A stretch of 55,252 bases of DNA. It comes from WSXY01 sp038325105 (GTDB taxonomy: Bacteria > Actinomycetota > Coriobacteriia > Anaerosomatales > Anaerosomataceae). The translations under genes and the position numbers were made by a program. A model generated the notes under the pieces. That model was not told the DNA's origin, made no database searches, and saw nothing but the letters and a program-made list of their open reading frames with translations. The stretch lies in NCBI GenBank assembly GCA_038325105.1, contig JBBQIR010000005.1, forward strand, positions 1 through 55,252. Direction: 5' to 3'. Position 1 is the stretch's first letter, and each line of letters opens with the position of its first letter. Shown in pieces: positions 38,370 to 47,369 of the stretch.

Positions 38370-39590
38370 ATGCCGCCAATCGACTCGGGTGACACCGCGT
38401 TCCTGCTGGTCTCGGCCGCGCTCGTCCTGTTCATGACGCCAGGGCTCGCGCTCTTCTACGCGGGCATGGGCAGGTCCAAGAACGTGCTCTCGATTACGAT
38501 GCAGAGCTTCTTCGCGATGGGCATCGTGAGCGTGCTGTGGGCGCTTCTCGGCTACACGCTCGCGTTCGGGCACGACATCGGCGGAATCATCGGGGGACTC
38601 GAGTTCGTCGGCCTTCGCGGGGTCAACGGCACCGTCTTCTCCGGAGCTCCCACCATCCCGCACGCGGTCTGGGTCATGTACCAGGGCATGTTCGCGATCA
38701 TCACGCCCGCGCTCATCACCGGCGCGTTCGCTGAGCGGCTGAAGTTCAAGGCATACGTCATCTTCATCGCGCTGTGGACAATCCTCGTGTACAGCCCGCT
38801 CGCCCACTGGGTCTGGGGCGGCGGCTGGCTCGCGAAGCTCGGGGCTCTCGATTTCGCTGGCGGCACTGTCGTGCACATCGCGTCGGCGGCGGCCGCTCTT
38901 GCGGCGGCAATCGCCGTCGGGCGTCGGAAGGACCTTGGCAAGCCAGACCTGCAACCACACAATCTGCCGATGACGCTCCTCGGAGCGGGTATCCTCTGGT
39001 TCGGCTGGTTCGGGTTCAACGCCGGTTCGGCGATTGCAGCCAACCACGTGGCGGGCTCGGCGTTCATGGCGACGCACCTTGCTGCCGCGAGCGGCATGCT
39101 CGGCTGGATCGCCGTCGAGTGGTGGCAGCACGGCAAGCCCACCACGCTCGGCGCGGCATCCGGCGCCGTCGCCGGACTTGTCGGCATCACGCCTGCGGCC
39201 GGATTCGTCGACGCGCTTCCCGCGATGGCGATCGGCCTCACGGTCGGCGTGCTCTGCTACTTCGGCGTGAAGCTCAAGAGCCGCTTCCGCTTCGATGACG
39301 CGCTCGACGTCGTTGGCGTGCATGGCGTCGGCGGAACGACCGGCGCGATTCTCACGGGCGTGTTCGCGGGCGTTGTCACAAACCCGACGTATCGCGGGCT
39401 CATCGCTGGCAACGCAGCGCAGCTGTGGCCGCAGATCGTCGGTGTCATCGCAACGATCGCGTTCTCGTTCTCGGTCAGCTTCGTCTTGCTCAAGGTCATC
39501 GATCGCTTTGTAGGCCTTCGCGTTGATGATGACGCTGAGGAGCGTGGGCTCGACCTCGCCGAGCACGCGGAAACCGGGTATGTGCTGTAG
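38370..39590 (+). CDS. amtB: Ammonium transporter
   Basis: A 406-residue Amt/MEP/Rh channel with about 11 helices. The paired pore His residues lie in GGTVVHIASAAAALAAA and VGVHGVGGTTGAILTG; the signature GWFGFNAGSA is present. It imports ammonium and is usually blocked by unmodified GlnK. There is no cleavable signal peptide. ATG 38370 follows GGGGAGG. The gene is followed 27 bases later by glnK and then glnD, so channel, sensor and modifying enzyme form one unit. Confidence 0.97.
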   Translation: MPPIDSGDTAFLLVSAALVLFMTPGLALFYAGMGRSKNVLSITMQSFFAMGIVSVLWALLGYTLAFGHDIGGIIGGLEFVGLRGVNGTVFSGAPTIPHAVWVMYQGMFAIITPALITGAFAERLKFKAYVIFIALWTILVYSPLAHWVWGGGWLAKLGALDFAGGTVVHIASAAAALAAAIAVGRRKDLGKPDLQPHNLPMTLLGAGILWFGWFGFNAGSAIAANHVAGSAFMATHLAAASGMLGWIAVEWWQHGKPTTLGAASGAVAGLVGITPAAGFVDALPAMAIGLTVGVLCYFGVKLKSRFRFDDALDVVGVHGVGGTTGAILTGVFAGVVTNPTYRGLIAGNAAQLWPQIVGVIATIAFSFSVSFVLLKVIDRFVGLRVDDDAEERGLDLAEHAETGYVL

Positions 39591-39617
39591 CAGTTCGGCC
39601 AACAACAGGAGGCTCGC

Positions 39618-39956
39618 GTGAAGAAGATCGAGGCCATCATCAAGCCGCACCGTCTCGACGAGGTCAAAGAGGCGCTTGGCGCCCTTGGCATCACCGGCAT
39701 GACCGCGTATGACGTGAAGGGCTTCGGCCGCCAGAAGGGTCACACAGAGATCTATCGCGGCTCGGAATACACGGTCGACTTCGTGCCGAAGACCAAGATC
39801 GAGCTCATCGTCGAGGACGATCTTGCGCCGAAGGTGGAGCAAGCGATCGTCGACGCCGCTCGCACCGGGAAGATCGGCGACGGCAAGGTGTTCACGTTCG
39901 ACTGCGAGGGTGCCGTGCGCATCCGTACCGGCGAACGCGGCTCCGACGCGCTCTAG
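39618..39956 (+). CDS. glnK: Nitrogen regulatory protein PII
   Basis: A 112-residue trimeric signal protein binding ATP/ADP and 2-oxoglutarate. The T-loop is intact with Tyr51 (RGSEY), the uridylylation or adenylylation site, and Tyr46; the B-loop is TGKIGDGKVF. GTG 39618 follows GGAGG by seven bases. Its position between amtB and glnD indicates the GlnK role of gating AmtB under control of its own modifying enzyme. Confidence 0.97.
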   Translation: MKKIEAIIKPHRLDEVKEALGALGITGMTAYDVKGFGRQKGHTEIYRGSEYTVDFVPKTKIELIVEDDLAPKVEQAIVDAARTGKIGDGKVFTFDCEGAVRIRTGERGSDAL

Positions 39957-39959
39957 GCC

Positions 39960-42212
39960 GTGCAGCCGATCTCACTTGTACCCTACCTTGCGCGGCGCAC
40001 TGAGCTCGTCAAGAGCGCCGAGCCGGGCAGCGCCGCCGCACGGGCGCTCTCGGATCTGACGGACGCGGCCGTCTCCGCGCTCGCGGAGACGGCCTTCGCT
40101 TCGCTCCCGGGTCGGTGGACGGTACTCGCGCTTGGCGCCTACGGATCGAAGCGGCTGCTGCCGTTCTCGGACATCGACCTTCTCGTGCTCACCGACATGC
40201 GGCCTCAGACACTCAAGGAACAGGTCGCCACGCTCCTCTACCCGCTCTGGGATGCGGGACTTGAGGTGGGCCACGCAGTGCGGACCCGGAAGGAACACGT
40301 GCGGGCGTGTGCGGACGACCTCCATGCGCTGACCGCGACCCTCACGTCGCGGTGCGTCGCGGGAGATGCTGCACTCGCCGCCACGACAGTCGCGGAAGTC
40401 ACCAGAGGCGCGGTTCGACGACGGAAGACCGTGTGCCGCATGCTCGGGGACCGGCCGTTCGCGGACTCCGTGTACGCGCTCGAACCGGAACTCAAGGACG
40501 GTGCTGGCGGCCAGCGCGACCTCGACGAGCTTCTGTGGCGGACTCTTCTCGGCGACTTCGCTGCGGACGCTCTGTCACGTGCGGACATGCAACTCGCGCA
40601 GGAGCGAATCACCTCAGCCCGATGGCTGCTCCAGCGATCCGCAGGACGCAAGGTTGCGCTGCTCGACGGAGAGACCGCCGATGAGAACGGCATCGACCGC
40701 ACGGCGCTTGTGGTCGCGCGCGCGTCGGCGCACGAAATGCTCCTCGTCGCCCGCAGCGTGCTCGAGCCCGCAGCTCTCAATCCGACCGCATGGGATGCAG
40801 GCACGCTCCTCGGCACGCTCGACCGCGGAAGCTCAACGCTACCCCAACTCGAATGTGCCGCGCACAGAAGCGCGCTCGACGGGCTCGTCCCCGGACTATC
40901 GGGCCTCATGACGCTGGTACGTCCGGCGCTGTCGCACCGTCTCACCGTCGGCGCACATTCCCTCCTGGCCGCGACCTACCTCACCGAGGTGGGCGCGACC
41001 GACACGCTTGCGGCGCGCGCGCTTAAGGCGGTCGGCGATCGCATACCGCTCCTCGCCGCGGCGCTTGCGCACGATGCCGGAAAGGCCGTGGCCGGCCCGG
41101 GACACGCGGCGCGCGGCGAGGGCGTGGCTCGTGCGGCAGCACTCGCGCTCGGTGCACCTCCTGCAGGCGCAGACGTGGCCGCCGCTCTGACGCGCGAACA
41201 CCTATTGCTCGCAGAGACAGCTTCATCCGCCGACATCGAGGACGAGGAGGTCGTACTGCGCACGGCAGCACGCCTCGGCAGCCGGAACACCCTCGGGCAG
41301 TTGTACGTACTCACGGTCGCGGACAGCCTCGCGACCGGACCAGGGATGTGGGACGCGTGGCATGCATCGCTCGTTCGCGCGCTGGTGTCGCGCTGCGATG
41401 CTGTACTCGGCGACCGCGCGGATGGCAGCGCGCTCGTGGCAGCGGCGGAGGAGACCCGCGTGGCGGCTCTTGCGCTCGCGGGCTCGGACGCCGCAGCAGC
41501 ACGCGTTCTGACCGAAGCGCCGGTTCGTTTTCTCACGTCGCGAACGGCGACCGAGGCCCTCTCGGACGCCCGGCTCCTCGCGGCGCTCGGAGCGCCCGGA
41601 TCGCGGGGGCGGTTCTCGCTCGGTGTCTCGGCGGGCTCGGTCGCGGGAACCCACCGAATCGCGATCGCTACAATCGATCGTCCCGGCGTGTTCGCGATCG
41701 TCTCCGGCGTCATCGCTCTGTCGGGGCTTGACGTTCTCGGAGCATCAGCCCACGCGGGGCCGTCGGGAACCGCGCTCGACACCTTCACGGTTCGCCCGGC
41801 CACGCTCGCGATGCCCGGCGACACGACGTGGGCCTCACTTGAGCGCTATCTAGCGGCGGCACTCGACGGTCACCTGGACCTGCGAACACGCCTGACCGAG
41901 CGTCAGCGGCTCTACGGTTCCGGATCGACACCCGGACGTCCGAGAATCTCAATCGAACCCCCGGGTAGCTTCGCCACCGCCGTTCGCGTAAGCGCCGCCG
42001 ACCGCACCGGATTGCTCTTCGATATCGTCGACGAGATCGCATCCGCAGGGTACGTCGTCACGCGCGCGAACGCGCTCACCCGAGGCAAGCGGGCACACGA
42101 CACATTCCATGTTGTCGATGCACACGGCGTGCCTCCGGTGGATCCCGGCAAGCTCGGGCACCTGTCGATGCGCCTCCGTGAACGGCTTAGCGGGCGCAAG
42201 ATCAGGCCGTGA
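39960..42212 (+). CDS. glnD: PII-modifying nucleotidyltransferase / uridylyl-removing enzyme
   Basis: A 750-residue enzyme that adds or removes nucleotidyl groups on PII Tyr51. The nucleotidyltransferase motif GAYGSKRLLPFSDIDLL is at residues 59-75 (Gly59-Ser63, Asp71, Asp73), the HD hydrolase pair is His371-Asp372 with HDAGKAV, and two ACT domains lie at about 570-640 and 670-740, which normally sense glutamine. In actinobacteria the group added is often AMP rather than UMP. GTG 39960 lies three bases after the glnK stop. It converges on the cytochrome gene, only three bases away. Confidence 0.93.
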   Translation: MQPISLVPYLARRTELVKSAEPGSAAARALSDLTDAAVSALAETAFASLPGRWTVLALGAYGSKRLLPFSDIDLLVLTDMRPQTLKEQVATLLYPLWDAGLEVGHAVRTRKEHVRACADDLHALTATLTSRCVAGDAALAATTVAEVTRGAVRRRKTVCRMLGDRPFADSVYALEPELKDGAGGQRDLDELLWRTLLGDFAADALSRADMQLAQERITSARWLLQRSAGRKVALLDGETADENGIDRTALVVARASAHEMLLVARSVLEPAALNPTAWDAGTLLGTLDRGSSTLPQLECAAHRSALDGLVPGLSGLMTLVRPALSHRLTVGAHSLLAATYLTEVGATDTLAARALKAVGDRIPLLAAALAHDAGKAVAGPGHAARGEGVARAAALALGAPPAGADVAAALTREHLLLAETASSADIEDEEVVLRTAARLGSRNTLGQLYVLTVADSLATGPGMWDAWHASLVRALVSRCDAVLGDRADGSALVAAAEETRVAALALAGSDAAAARVLTEAPVRFLTSRTATEALSDARLLAALGAPGSRGRFSLGVSAGSVAGTHRIAIATIDRPGVFAIVSGVIALSGLDVLGASAHAGPSGTALDTFTVRPATLAMPGDTTWASLERYLAAALDGHLDLRTRLTERQRLYGSGSTPGRPRISIEPPGSFATAVRVSAADRTGLLFDIVDEIASAGYVVTRANALTRGKRAHDTFHVVDAHGVPPVDPGKLGHLSMRLRERLSGRKIRP

Positions 42213-42215
42213 ACC

Positions 42216-43775
42216 CTAAGGGTTCGACGGATCGGACCAGGGGATGCCGTTGTCGATGTGACACGTCTTGCAGTCGTACTTCGTGTAATCCGGTCCGGGG
42301 TGGCACCAGAGACACTGCGTATTCAGGTTCGTGCCTTCGTGAATGCCCAGATCCGTGTGGGTGAAGTGCACCTCGGCCCATGTCGTCGGCCGGTGACAGT
42401 TCAGGCAGTTGGTTGGCCCGACGTGAGGCACGGTCGCTGCATGGCACCCGGAGCTTTCGCAGGGCTTCGTTGCAGCCGAGAAGACCAGCGTGGGATGACA
42501 GAGCTTGCACGGGCGCGCCCTGTGTTTTGCTCCAAGGACGATGGGGGCGGGATGGGTAATCGCCACTGTCGGAAGCCAGGCAGTGGTGGAGTGGCACGAG
42601 GAACACGTCTCGTACCCTGAGCCATGAGGACCGTCGTGGCAGTTGCCGCACGTGGTGCCACCTCCACCGATATTGGTCGCATATTTGCTGCCCGGATGGC
42701 ACTTGGTGCATGCGAGCTTGGCGTGTGCGCCCTGAAGTTTGAATACGCTCGAGTGAACGAAGGTCGAGGGACGGAATCCGGACGTCTTATGGCAATCCTG
42801 GCATGCGGTCAGTCCGCCGTGCTTGGCTCCGTGGCAACCCGCGCAGCGCGTCGGCGTCCCGTTGTAGACGCCCCGGATATGGCACTTCGAGCAGGCCAGC
42901 GATGTATGCCTGCCCGTGATCCGGAAGTACTTGGAATGGTTGAACGTCGACGGCACAAAACCGCTTGTGGTATGGCAGCTCTCGCATTTCTTGAGCCCCG
43001 TGTGCACCACACCGTGACAGCCGGAGCAGTTGCTCGGCGTTCCAACGAACCTTCCTCCGGTATGGCATTCCACACAACGCAGACCGCGATGCCTGCCGGT
43101 GATTGGGAAGAAGGCTCCGTGGTTGAAACCCGGAACCGGCTTCCACTGGCGCTCGGGTTCGTGACAGCTCTCGCAATCGGTAAGCCCGCCATGTGCCTTA
43201 CCATGGCAGTCGACGCACTTTCGATCCGCAGCCCCGGTCTTGCGGACATCCTTGTGGCAATCGAAACAGGATAATCCCTCGTGGCCGCCCAAGAGCGACA
43301 AGTGATCCGCTGGTAGCGGTCGGAGCAGTATCCAGGCAACGACACCGTGGCACGATCCGCACGAAAGCGCACCAACTTCATGAGGAGATCGCTCCACGTG
43401 ACACGTCTCACACGCGGGCGACGGACTCGGCTCCCCCTCGGTGTGGCACCTCGGACAGCCCACGACACCGTGGAGAGCCCTATCGAAGTCGCTCTGGGGG
43501 TGTGCATAGCTCACATCGCGCCATGAACGCAGCGTATGGCATTGCTCGCACTCACCCGTGTAGGGGACGGAATGACGATAGTCATGTTGATCCGCTTTGC
43601 ATGACGAACATGTCTGGGACGCACCGACCGGAGGGTGAACGTACGTCAACGCTCCGTCGGGCTCAGGACCGGACGCGAGTTGCGAGTAGATGAGCCAGCC
43701 TGCAAGCGCCGCAACAACGAACAACGCGACGACTGCGGCAATGACTGATGCGCGCTTGTTGAGTCCCGATTCCAT
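42216..43775 (-). CDS. Membrane-anchored multihaem c-type cytochrome (about 20-21 haems)
   Basis: A 519-residue protein with one N-terminal membrane helix (about residues 9-30) and no signal-peptidase site, so it should be anchored with its haems outside. I count 20 CXXCH motifs, one CX4CH (CESSGCH) and one CXXCK (CSSCK). Much of it is a repeated unit of about 50 residues with three haems each and the linker F-H-G/S-x-F-x-x-x-G-R-H, suggesting a linear wire built by duplication. It lies downstream of the nine-haem wall cytochrome on the same strand. Electron transfer from membrane quinol or another donor towards the wall is inferred. Confidence 0.92.
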   Translation of the reverse strand: MESGLNKRASVIAAVVALFVVAALAGWLIYSQLASGPEPDGALTYVHPPVGASQTCSSCKADQHDYRHSVPYTGECEQCHTLRSWRDVSYAHPQSDFDRALHGVVGCPRCHTEGEPSPSPACETCHVERSPHEVGALSCGSCHGVVAWILLRPLPADHLSLLGGHEGLSCFDCHKDVRKTGAADRKCVDCHGKAHGGLTDCESCHEPERQWKPVPGFNHGAFFPITGRHRGLRCVECHTGGRFVGTPSNCSGCHGVVHTGLKKCESCHTTSGFVPSTFNHSKYFRITGRHTSLACSKCHIRGVYNGTPTRCAGCHGAKHGGLTACQDCHKTSGFRPSTFVHSSVFKLQGAHAKLACTKCHPGSKYATNIGGGGTTCGNCHDGPHGSGYETCSSCHSTTAWLPTVAITHPAPIVLGAKHRARPCKLCHPTLVFSAATKPCESSGCHAATVPHVGPTNCLNCHRPTTWAEVHFTHTDLGIHEGTNLNTQCLWCHPGPDYTKYDCKTCHIDNGIPWSDPSNP

Positions 43776-43872
43776 CTGCCCTCAGTCACTGTTCAACACC
43801 GCGGCCCAAGACCGGATATACACGCAATTGCTCCGGTCGATACTATCGTACGACATATCGACCGAACGTGCC

Positions 43873-43912
43873 GATGCGGCTCCGATACCAGATATGGTAC
43901 CGGAGCCGCATC
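43873..43912 (-). terminator. Hairpin between the two cytochrome genes
   Basis: GATGCGGCTCCG (43873-43884) pairs perfectly with CGGAGCCGCATC (43901-43912); inside, TACCA pairs with TGGTA around a GATA loop after one mismatch, giving about 17 base pairs. It lies 51 bases past the nine-haem gene stop and about 100 bases before the next cytochrome ATG. No clear U-run follows, so it may be a partial terminator or an mRNA-stabilising element. Confidence 0.65.
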
Positions 43913-43963
43913 TTCAACTAGCAGAACAACCGTGCGATTCAGAACTACCGACTAGGCCGGGCC

Positions 43964-46900
43964 TTAGGGAGCGGCCCAGTAGATGTCCGCAACCGGATCG
44001 CTGCAACGCATCCACTTGACCGAGGTCGGAGGACCATCAACCGTCAGGTACAGGAACGAGAAGTTCCCGTTCGCATCGGCCATGACAGTGTGGTCGATAC
44101 CATCCACGGTGATGACGATCTTGGCGCCAGCGGCGCCAGTACCGTCACCGTTGTGAACAGTACCAGCTATGTAGTCAAGGCTACCATAGGCCGCGCCGGT
44201 GGTGACGAACGCGAACTCGCCCTGGACGGACTTCGCCATCTTGGTCGCCGCGTTCAGACCGTCGGTGATGTACTCGGGGTTATGTGCGCCCATCGAGCCT
44301 TCACCCGTGTAGTTCTTGTAGTTCACGCGAGCACGTGCGAGGAGGCGCATGTCGGCAGAACCCACTGTGGCGTCCTTGATGGCCCACGCTGCCTCATATG
44401 CAGACTTAGCATTCACTGCAACAGCAGCGGTGTCTGCCTGCCACGTCTCGATATACTCCTGCAGGCTGGCTTGAGTCTGTCCAGCGTGGCACGGCGAACA
44501 CGAGTCGCCCCAGGGAGCAAGTCCCCATGCCTCGGCTTTGCCCGGCTCCATGATGAACATGCGGTGGCTATAGCGCTTCCACGACTGGTTCGCGTAGCGC
44601 TCGAGTCCCGTTTTGGCCGGGAAGTCGGACTTGGTCGCAGGCATGTGACACTCTTCGCACTTGACGCCCGGCATGAACTTGCCGGCGTTTGCTACCTCGA
44701 ACATGCCGACGCCGCTATAGATCTCACGAGTCGGATGGTTGAGGAAATCTCCGGCGCGAGCGGCCAGGCTGATCGTTGAAGGATTGCTCGGGAATGCCGG
44801 GAACGGCAGACCCTGCATTTCCAACTGATAGTTATGGCAATCCTCGCAGATGCTGGTCATGGTGATGCCGAGCAGCGTCGGAGCGGTATCAGGCGCACGT
44901 ACGCCCATACCGTTGTCGGTGTTGGCGTTATGCGGGATATGGCAGATCACGCACTCCTGGCCCATGAGGCCCGTGTTGGAGTTCGAGGGCACGAATCCGT
45001 CCATGATCGCGAGGTTCTTGCGAACCGCGTAGCCTTCACCCGTATGGCACTTGGCGCAGGTGAGCGGCGATGTCGTCGCGTTGTAGTGGCTGGCGCCAGT
45101 CTTCTGATAGACACTCGCCCGGGCAGAGGACGGAGTGAGAGCACCACGCACGGAGTGTCCGGACATGGTCCACTCGGTGTAGTACGAGTGCTTGTCACCC
45201 TTGTTCTGACCGTTCGGGAAGAACTTGTAGGCCGCCGGGTTGGCTGTGAACGACGCCTCGGACGGGACATCCGCGTAGCTGCGGAACGTCACGAACAGGT
45301 TGATGTTCTGATCCGGCGTGTAGCCGTAGAGCGACTTCACCTTGTAGCTGCCGTGGCACTGGCCACAGACCTGCGAGTCGAGGAGTTCGGTACCCTTCAG
45401 AATCTTCACGTTGCTCGTGAAGGCACCAAAGTGGTTTCCCGCTGTCCCTGCAGGCGTACCGGTTCCGTGGCAGACCTCGCACTGGATCGAAGATCCGGCG
45501 ACGTACTTGGCAGGAGACGTGGTCGGGCCGACAGGATTCGTGACCCACGCGTTGATCGTACCGCTGACCGCGCTAGAGACGAAGTTGCCGACCGTCGGCT
45601 TCTTGCCCTGGCTGACCGCGCCGAGATGATGGCACGGGTTGCACGTGTAGGCTTCGTACTCGATGCCAGCCTCGCCCATTTCCCATGTTTCGGGAAACGC
45701 AGGGTCCCACTCAAGCGACGGAACCACGAACGGGTTCGTGTCGCCGACCGACGGCGTGGTGCCGGTCAGGAGTGCCTTGACCTGGTTGCGCGTGAGCGTG
45801 GAAATCGCCGGAGTACCGCCCATGAACGTGACGTTGGCAATCGTAGCTTTGTTGGCGGTCAACTTCGCCGCAGCATCGGCCGACAGGTAGGGGGTCGGCG
45901 TGAGCAGCATGACGGAGTTGTTCGAGCCCAGGAGCGGACCGCCGGACAATGCGTCCGGATGGGTCTCGCCGGTGGCGATACCGACACCATCCCACGTGAG
46001 GCCCATCGACACGCCGTACTGCGCGATGGCAGCTGCGGTCGAATACCGATCGTCACCCGAAACGCGCGTGACGAACTTGGCACCGAGGGCTGTCTGAGCT
46101 GATGCGGGAACCGCACCGGTTCCGCCAAGGATGGTGACGTCGGTCATGCCTGCGGACAGGGTGAAAGCACCAGTCGGGCTGACCAGCACGAGCGGCATAC
46201 CCTTGGCATACATGATCGGGGAAGCGGCCAGGGCGTCGGGGAAGTTCACACCCGTCGCCATGAACGCACCGCCGCCATAGGATGCACCAAGCAGGCTGAT
46301 GGTCTCATCGGCTACGAGCACGCCGGTGGCGTAGCGGTCGGCCCCGCCAAGTCGGACAGGCGTGCCGGAAATTGCGGCATCCAGCTGCGAGAACACGGAT
46401 GCCGAGACCGCGGACGTGCTGCCGAGGATGTACATATCGGTGGCACCGAGGCGATTGATTTCCGCGAGCACCGCTGCGGGGACTGAGGTCGGTGTTACGA
46501 GCAGCACCGGGCCGTCTACTGCACCGGCAAGGGCCGATCCGCCCATGGCATCCGGGAACAGATCGCCGCGGGCGATGATGACCGTGTCGGCCGACGTGAA
46601 GCCATTCTCCGACGCGCTAACCGCGGTCTCGTAGCGCGTGTTGCCCTCAACGTAGGTGTAGTTTACCGGATCGGGCCCGGAGGGCGTGATCGCGTTGTTC
46701 ACGAGGTACTCGCGCAGACCGGTGCCGGCGCCGAGTGTGAATGCGACCTGTTCCTTCAGGAGCATCTCACCAATGCCGATGCGACCGGCGGGCCACATGT
46801 AGTCAGCCGAGGGATCCGCGCCAACCTGGGCGAATCCTCCGTGTGTGGTCGCTCCGTACGAGACTTCGTGGCACGAAACGCAGATATCCTGACCTGCGTA

Positions 46901-47008
46901 CTTCATTCCGTACTCGTTCTGCAGAACCGCGAATGCTGTACCGGGAATTGCCATAGCAGCGACCAGAGCCACTGCGCATAGCAACACGAGTACCCGTGGC
47001 TTATGCAT
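43964..47008 (-). CDS. Cell-wall-anchored nine-haem NrfA-like cytochrome with inserted CWB2 repeats
   Basis: A 1014-residue exported protein. The signal peptide is about residues 1-27. Haem 1 (CVSCH) is at 43-47; three CWB2 repeats fill about 121-415; the other eight CXXCH motifs are at about 456, 510, 548, 651, 686, 721, 784 and 837. CEECHMP followed by SHRMF, CSPCH, a long helix and GAHNPEY near the end match the order seen in the pentahaem nitrite reductase/octahaem family. The last ~75 residues look like an Ig-type beta domain. Wall attachment plus nine haems suggests a terminal reductase or extracellular electron-transfer protein; substrate unknown. ATG 47008 follows GGAGGAGA by six bases. 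Confidence 0.9.
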   Translation of the reverse strand: MHKPRVLVLLCAVALVAAMAIPGTAFAVLQNEYGMKYAGQDICVSCHEVSYGATTHGGFAQVGADPSADYMWPAGRIGIGEMLLKEQVAFTLGAGTGLREYLVNNAITPSGPDPVNYTYVEGNTRYETAVSASENGFTSADTVIIARGDLFPDAMGGSALAGAVDGPVLLVTPTSVPAAVLAEINRLGATDMYILGSTSAVSASVFSQLDAAISGTPVRLGGADRYATGVLVADETISLLGASYGGGAFMATGVNFPDALAASPIMYAKGMPLVLVSPTGAFTLSAGMTDVTILGGTGAVPASAQTALGAKFVTRVSGDDRYSTAAAIAQYGVSMGLTWDGVGIATGETHPDALSGGPLLGSNNSVMLLTPTPYLSADAAAKLTANKATIANVTFMGGTPAISTLTRNQVKALLTGTTPSVGDTNPFVVPSLEWDPAFPETWEMGEAGIEYEAYTCNPCHHLGAVSQGKKPTVGNFVSSAVSGTINAWVTNPVGPTTSPAKYVAGSSIQCEVCHGTGTPAGTAGNHFGAFTSNVKILKGTELLDSQVCGQCHGSYKVKSLYGYTPDQNINLFVTFRSYADVPSEASFTANPAAYKFFPNGQNKGDKHSYYTEWTMSGHSVRGALTPSSARASVYQKTGASHYNATTSPLTCAKCHTGEGYAVRKNLAIMDGFVPSNSNTGLMGQECVICHIPHNANTDNGMGVRAPDTAPTLLGITMTSICEDCHNYQLEMQGLPFPAFPSNPSTISLAARAGDFLNHPTREIYSGVGMFEVANAGKFMPGVKCEECHMPATKSDFPAKTGLERYANQSWKRYSHRMFIMEPGKAEAWGLAPWGDSCSPCHAGQTQASLQEYIETWQADTAAVAVNAKSAYEAAWAIKDATVGSADMRLLARARVNYKNYTGEGSMGAHNPEYITDGLNAATKMAKSVQGEFAFVTTGAAYGSLDYIAGTVHNGDGTGAAGAKIVITVDGIDHTVMADANGNFSFLYLTVDGPPTSVKWMRCSDPVADIYWAAP

Positions 47009-47369
47009 CTTATCTCTCCTCCATGGTTTCTTTCGCATTCTGATGAAGTCCGCCGCTCCGCATGCAGGGCAAGCGGGAACCCAGATCTACCGGTATCATC
47101 TCCCTCCGAATTCGAACCGACGACGCGAAAGACGTGAAGAACCCCCGTGCACGCATCTCATATGGTCGACACAAGCAGGTCATCCCGGTCTGCCACTCCG
47201 CCGTTCGAAACCTCTGACCTGTGACGGCTCCCTGACCGTCGACAAGTCCCGATGTCTTACTTCCTGTTTTTCGACTATACCCCCGCACGGCTTTCGTGAA
47301 AACAACTTAACGACAAGCGGCGACACGGTGTGCCAAGAGAGACCGCCCGCGCCTGCCACACTCGCGTCT
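47009..47369. other. 361-base region between acs and the nine-haem cytochrome gene
   Basis: The region is long for this compact window and presumably controls the cytochrome gene. Besides the candidate promoter at 47274-47302 it contains short self-complementary stretches (for example GACGG/CCGTC near 47223-47240) but no large hairpin. I looked for a cyclic-di-GMP riboswitch core and did not see one. No frame in it looks like a real gene. The weak pair AGAGAC/GTCTCT near 47336-47374 could be part of an acs terminator. Confidence 0.5.
47274..47302 (-). promoter_or_regulatory. Candidate promoter of the nine-haem cytochrome gene
   Basis: On the minus strand TTTTCA (47302-47297), 17 bases, TATAGT (47279-47274). 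The -10 box is good and the -35 box is a 4-of-6 match. It would leave a 5' untranslated leader of about 260 bases before ATG 47008, long enough for post-transcriptional control. Confidence 0.4.

Noticed and set aside
38157..39842. 561-codon open frame on the minus strand opposite amtB-glnK
   Set aside because: It is antisense to two genes with unmistakable protein motifs; its composition is Arg/Asp/Glu-rich as expected for a GC-rich shadow frame.
47009..47369. Cyclic-di-GMP or other riboswitch in the leader of the nine-haem cytochrome
   Set aside because: I looked for the GEMM core and tetraloop-receptor features and found none.
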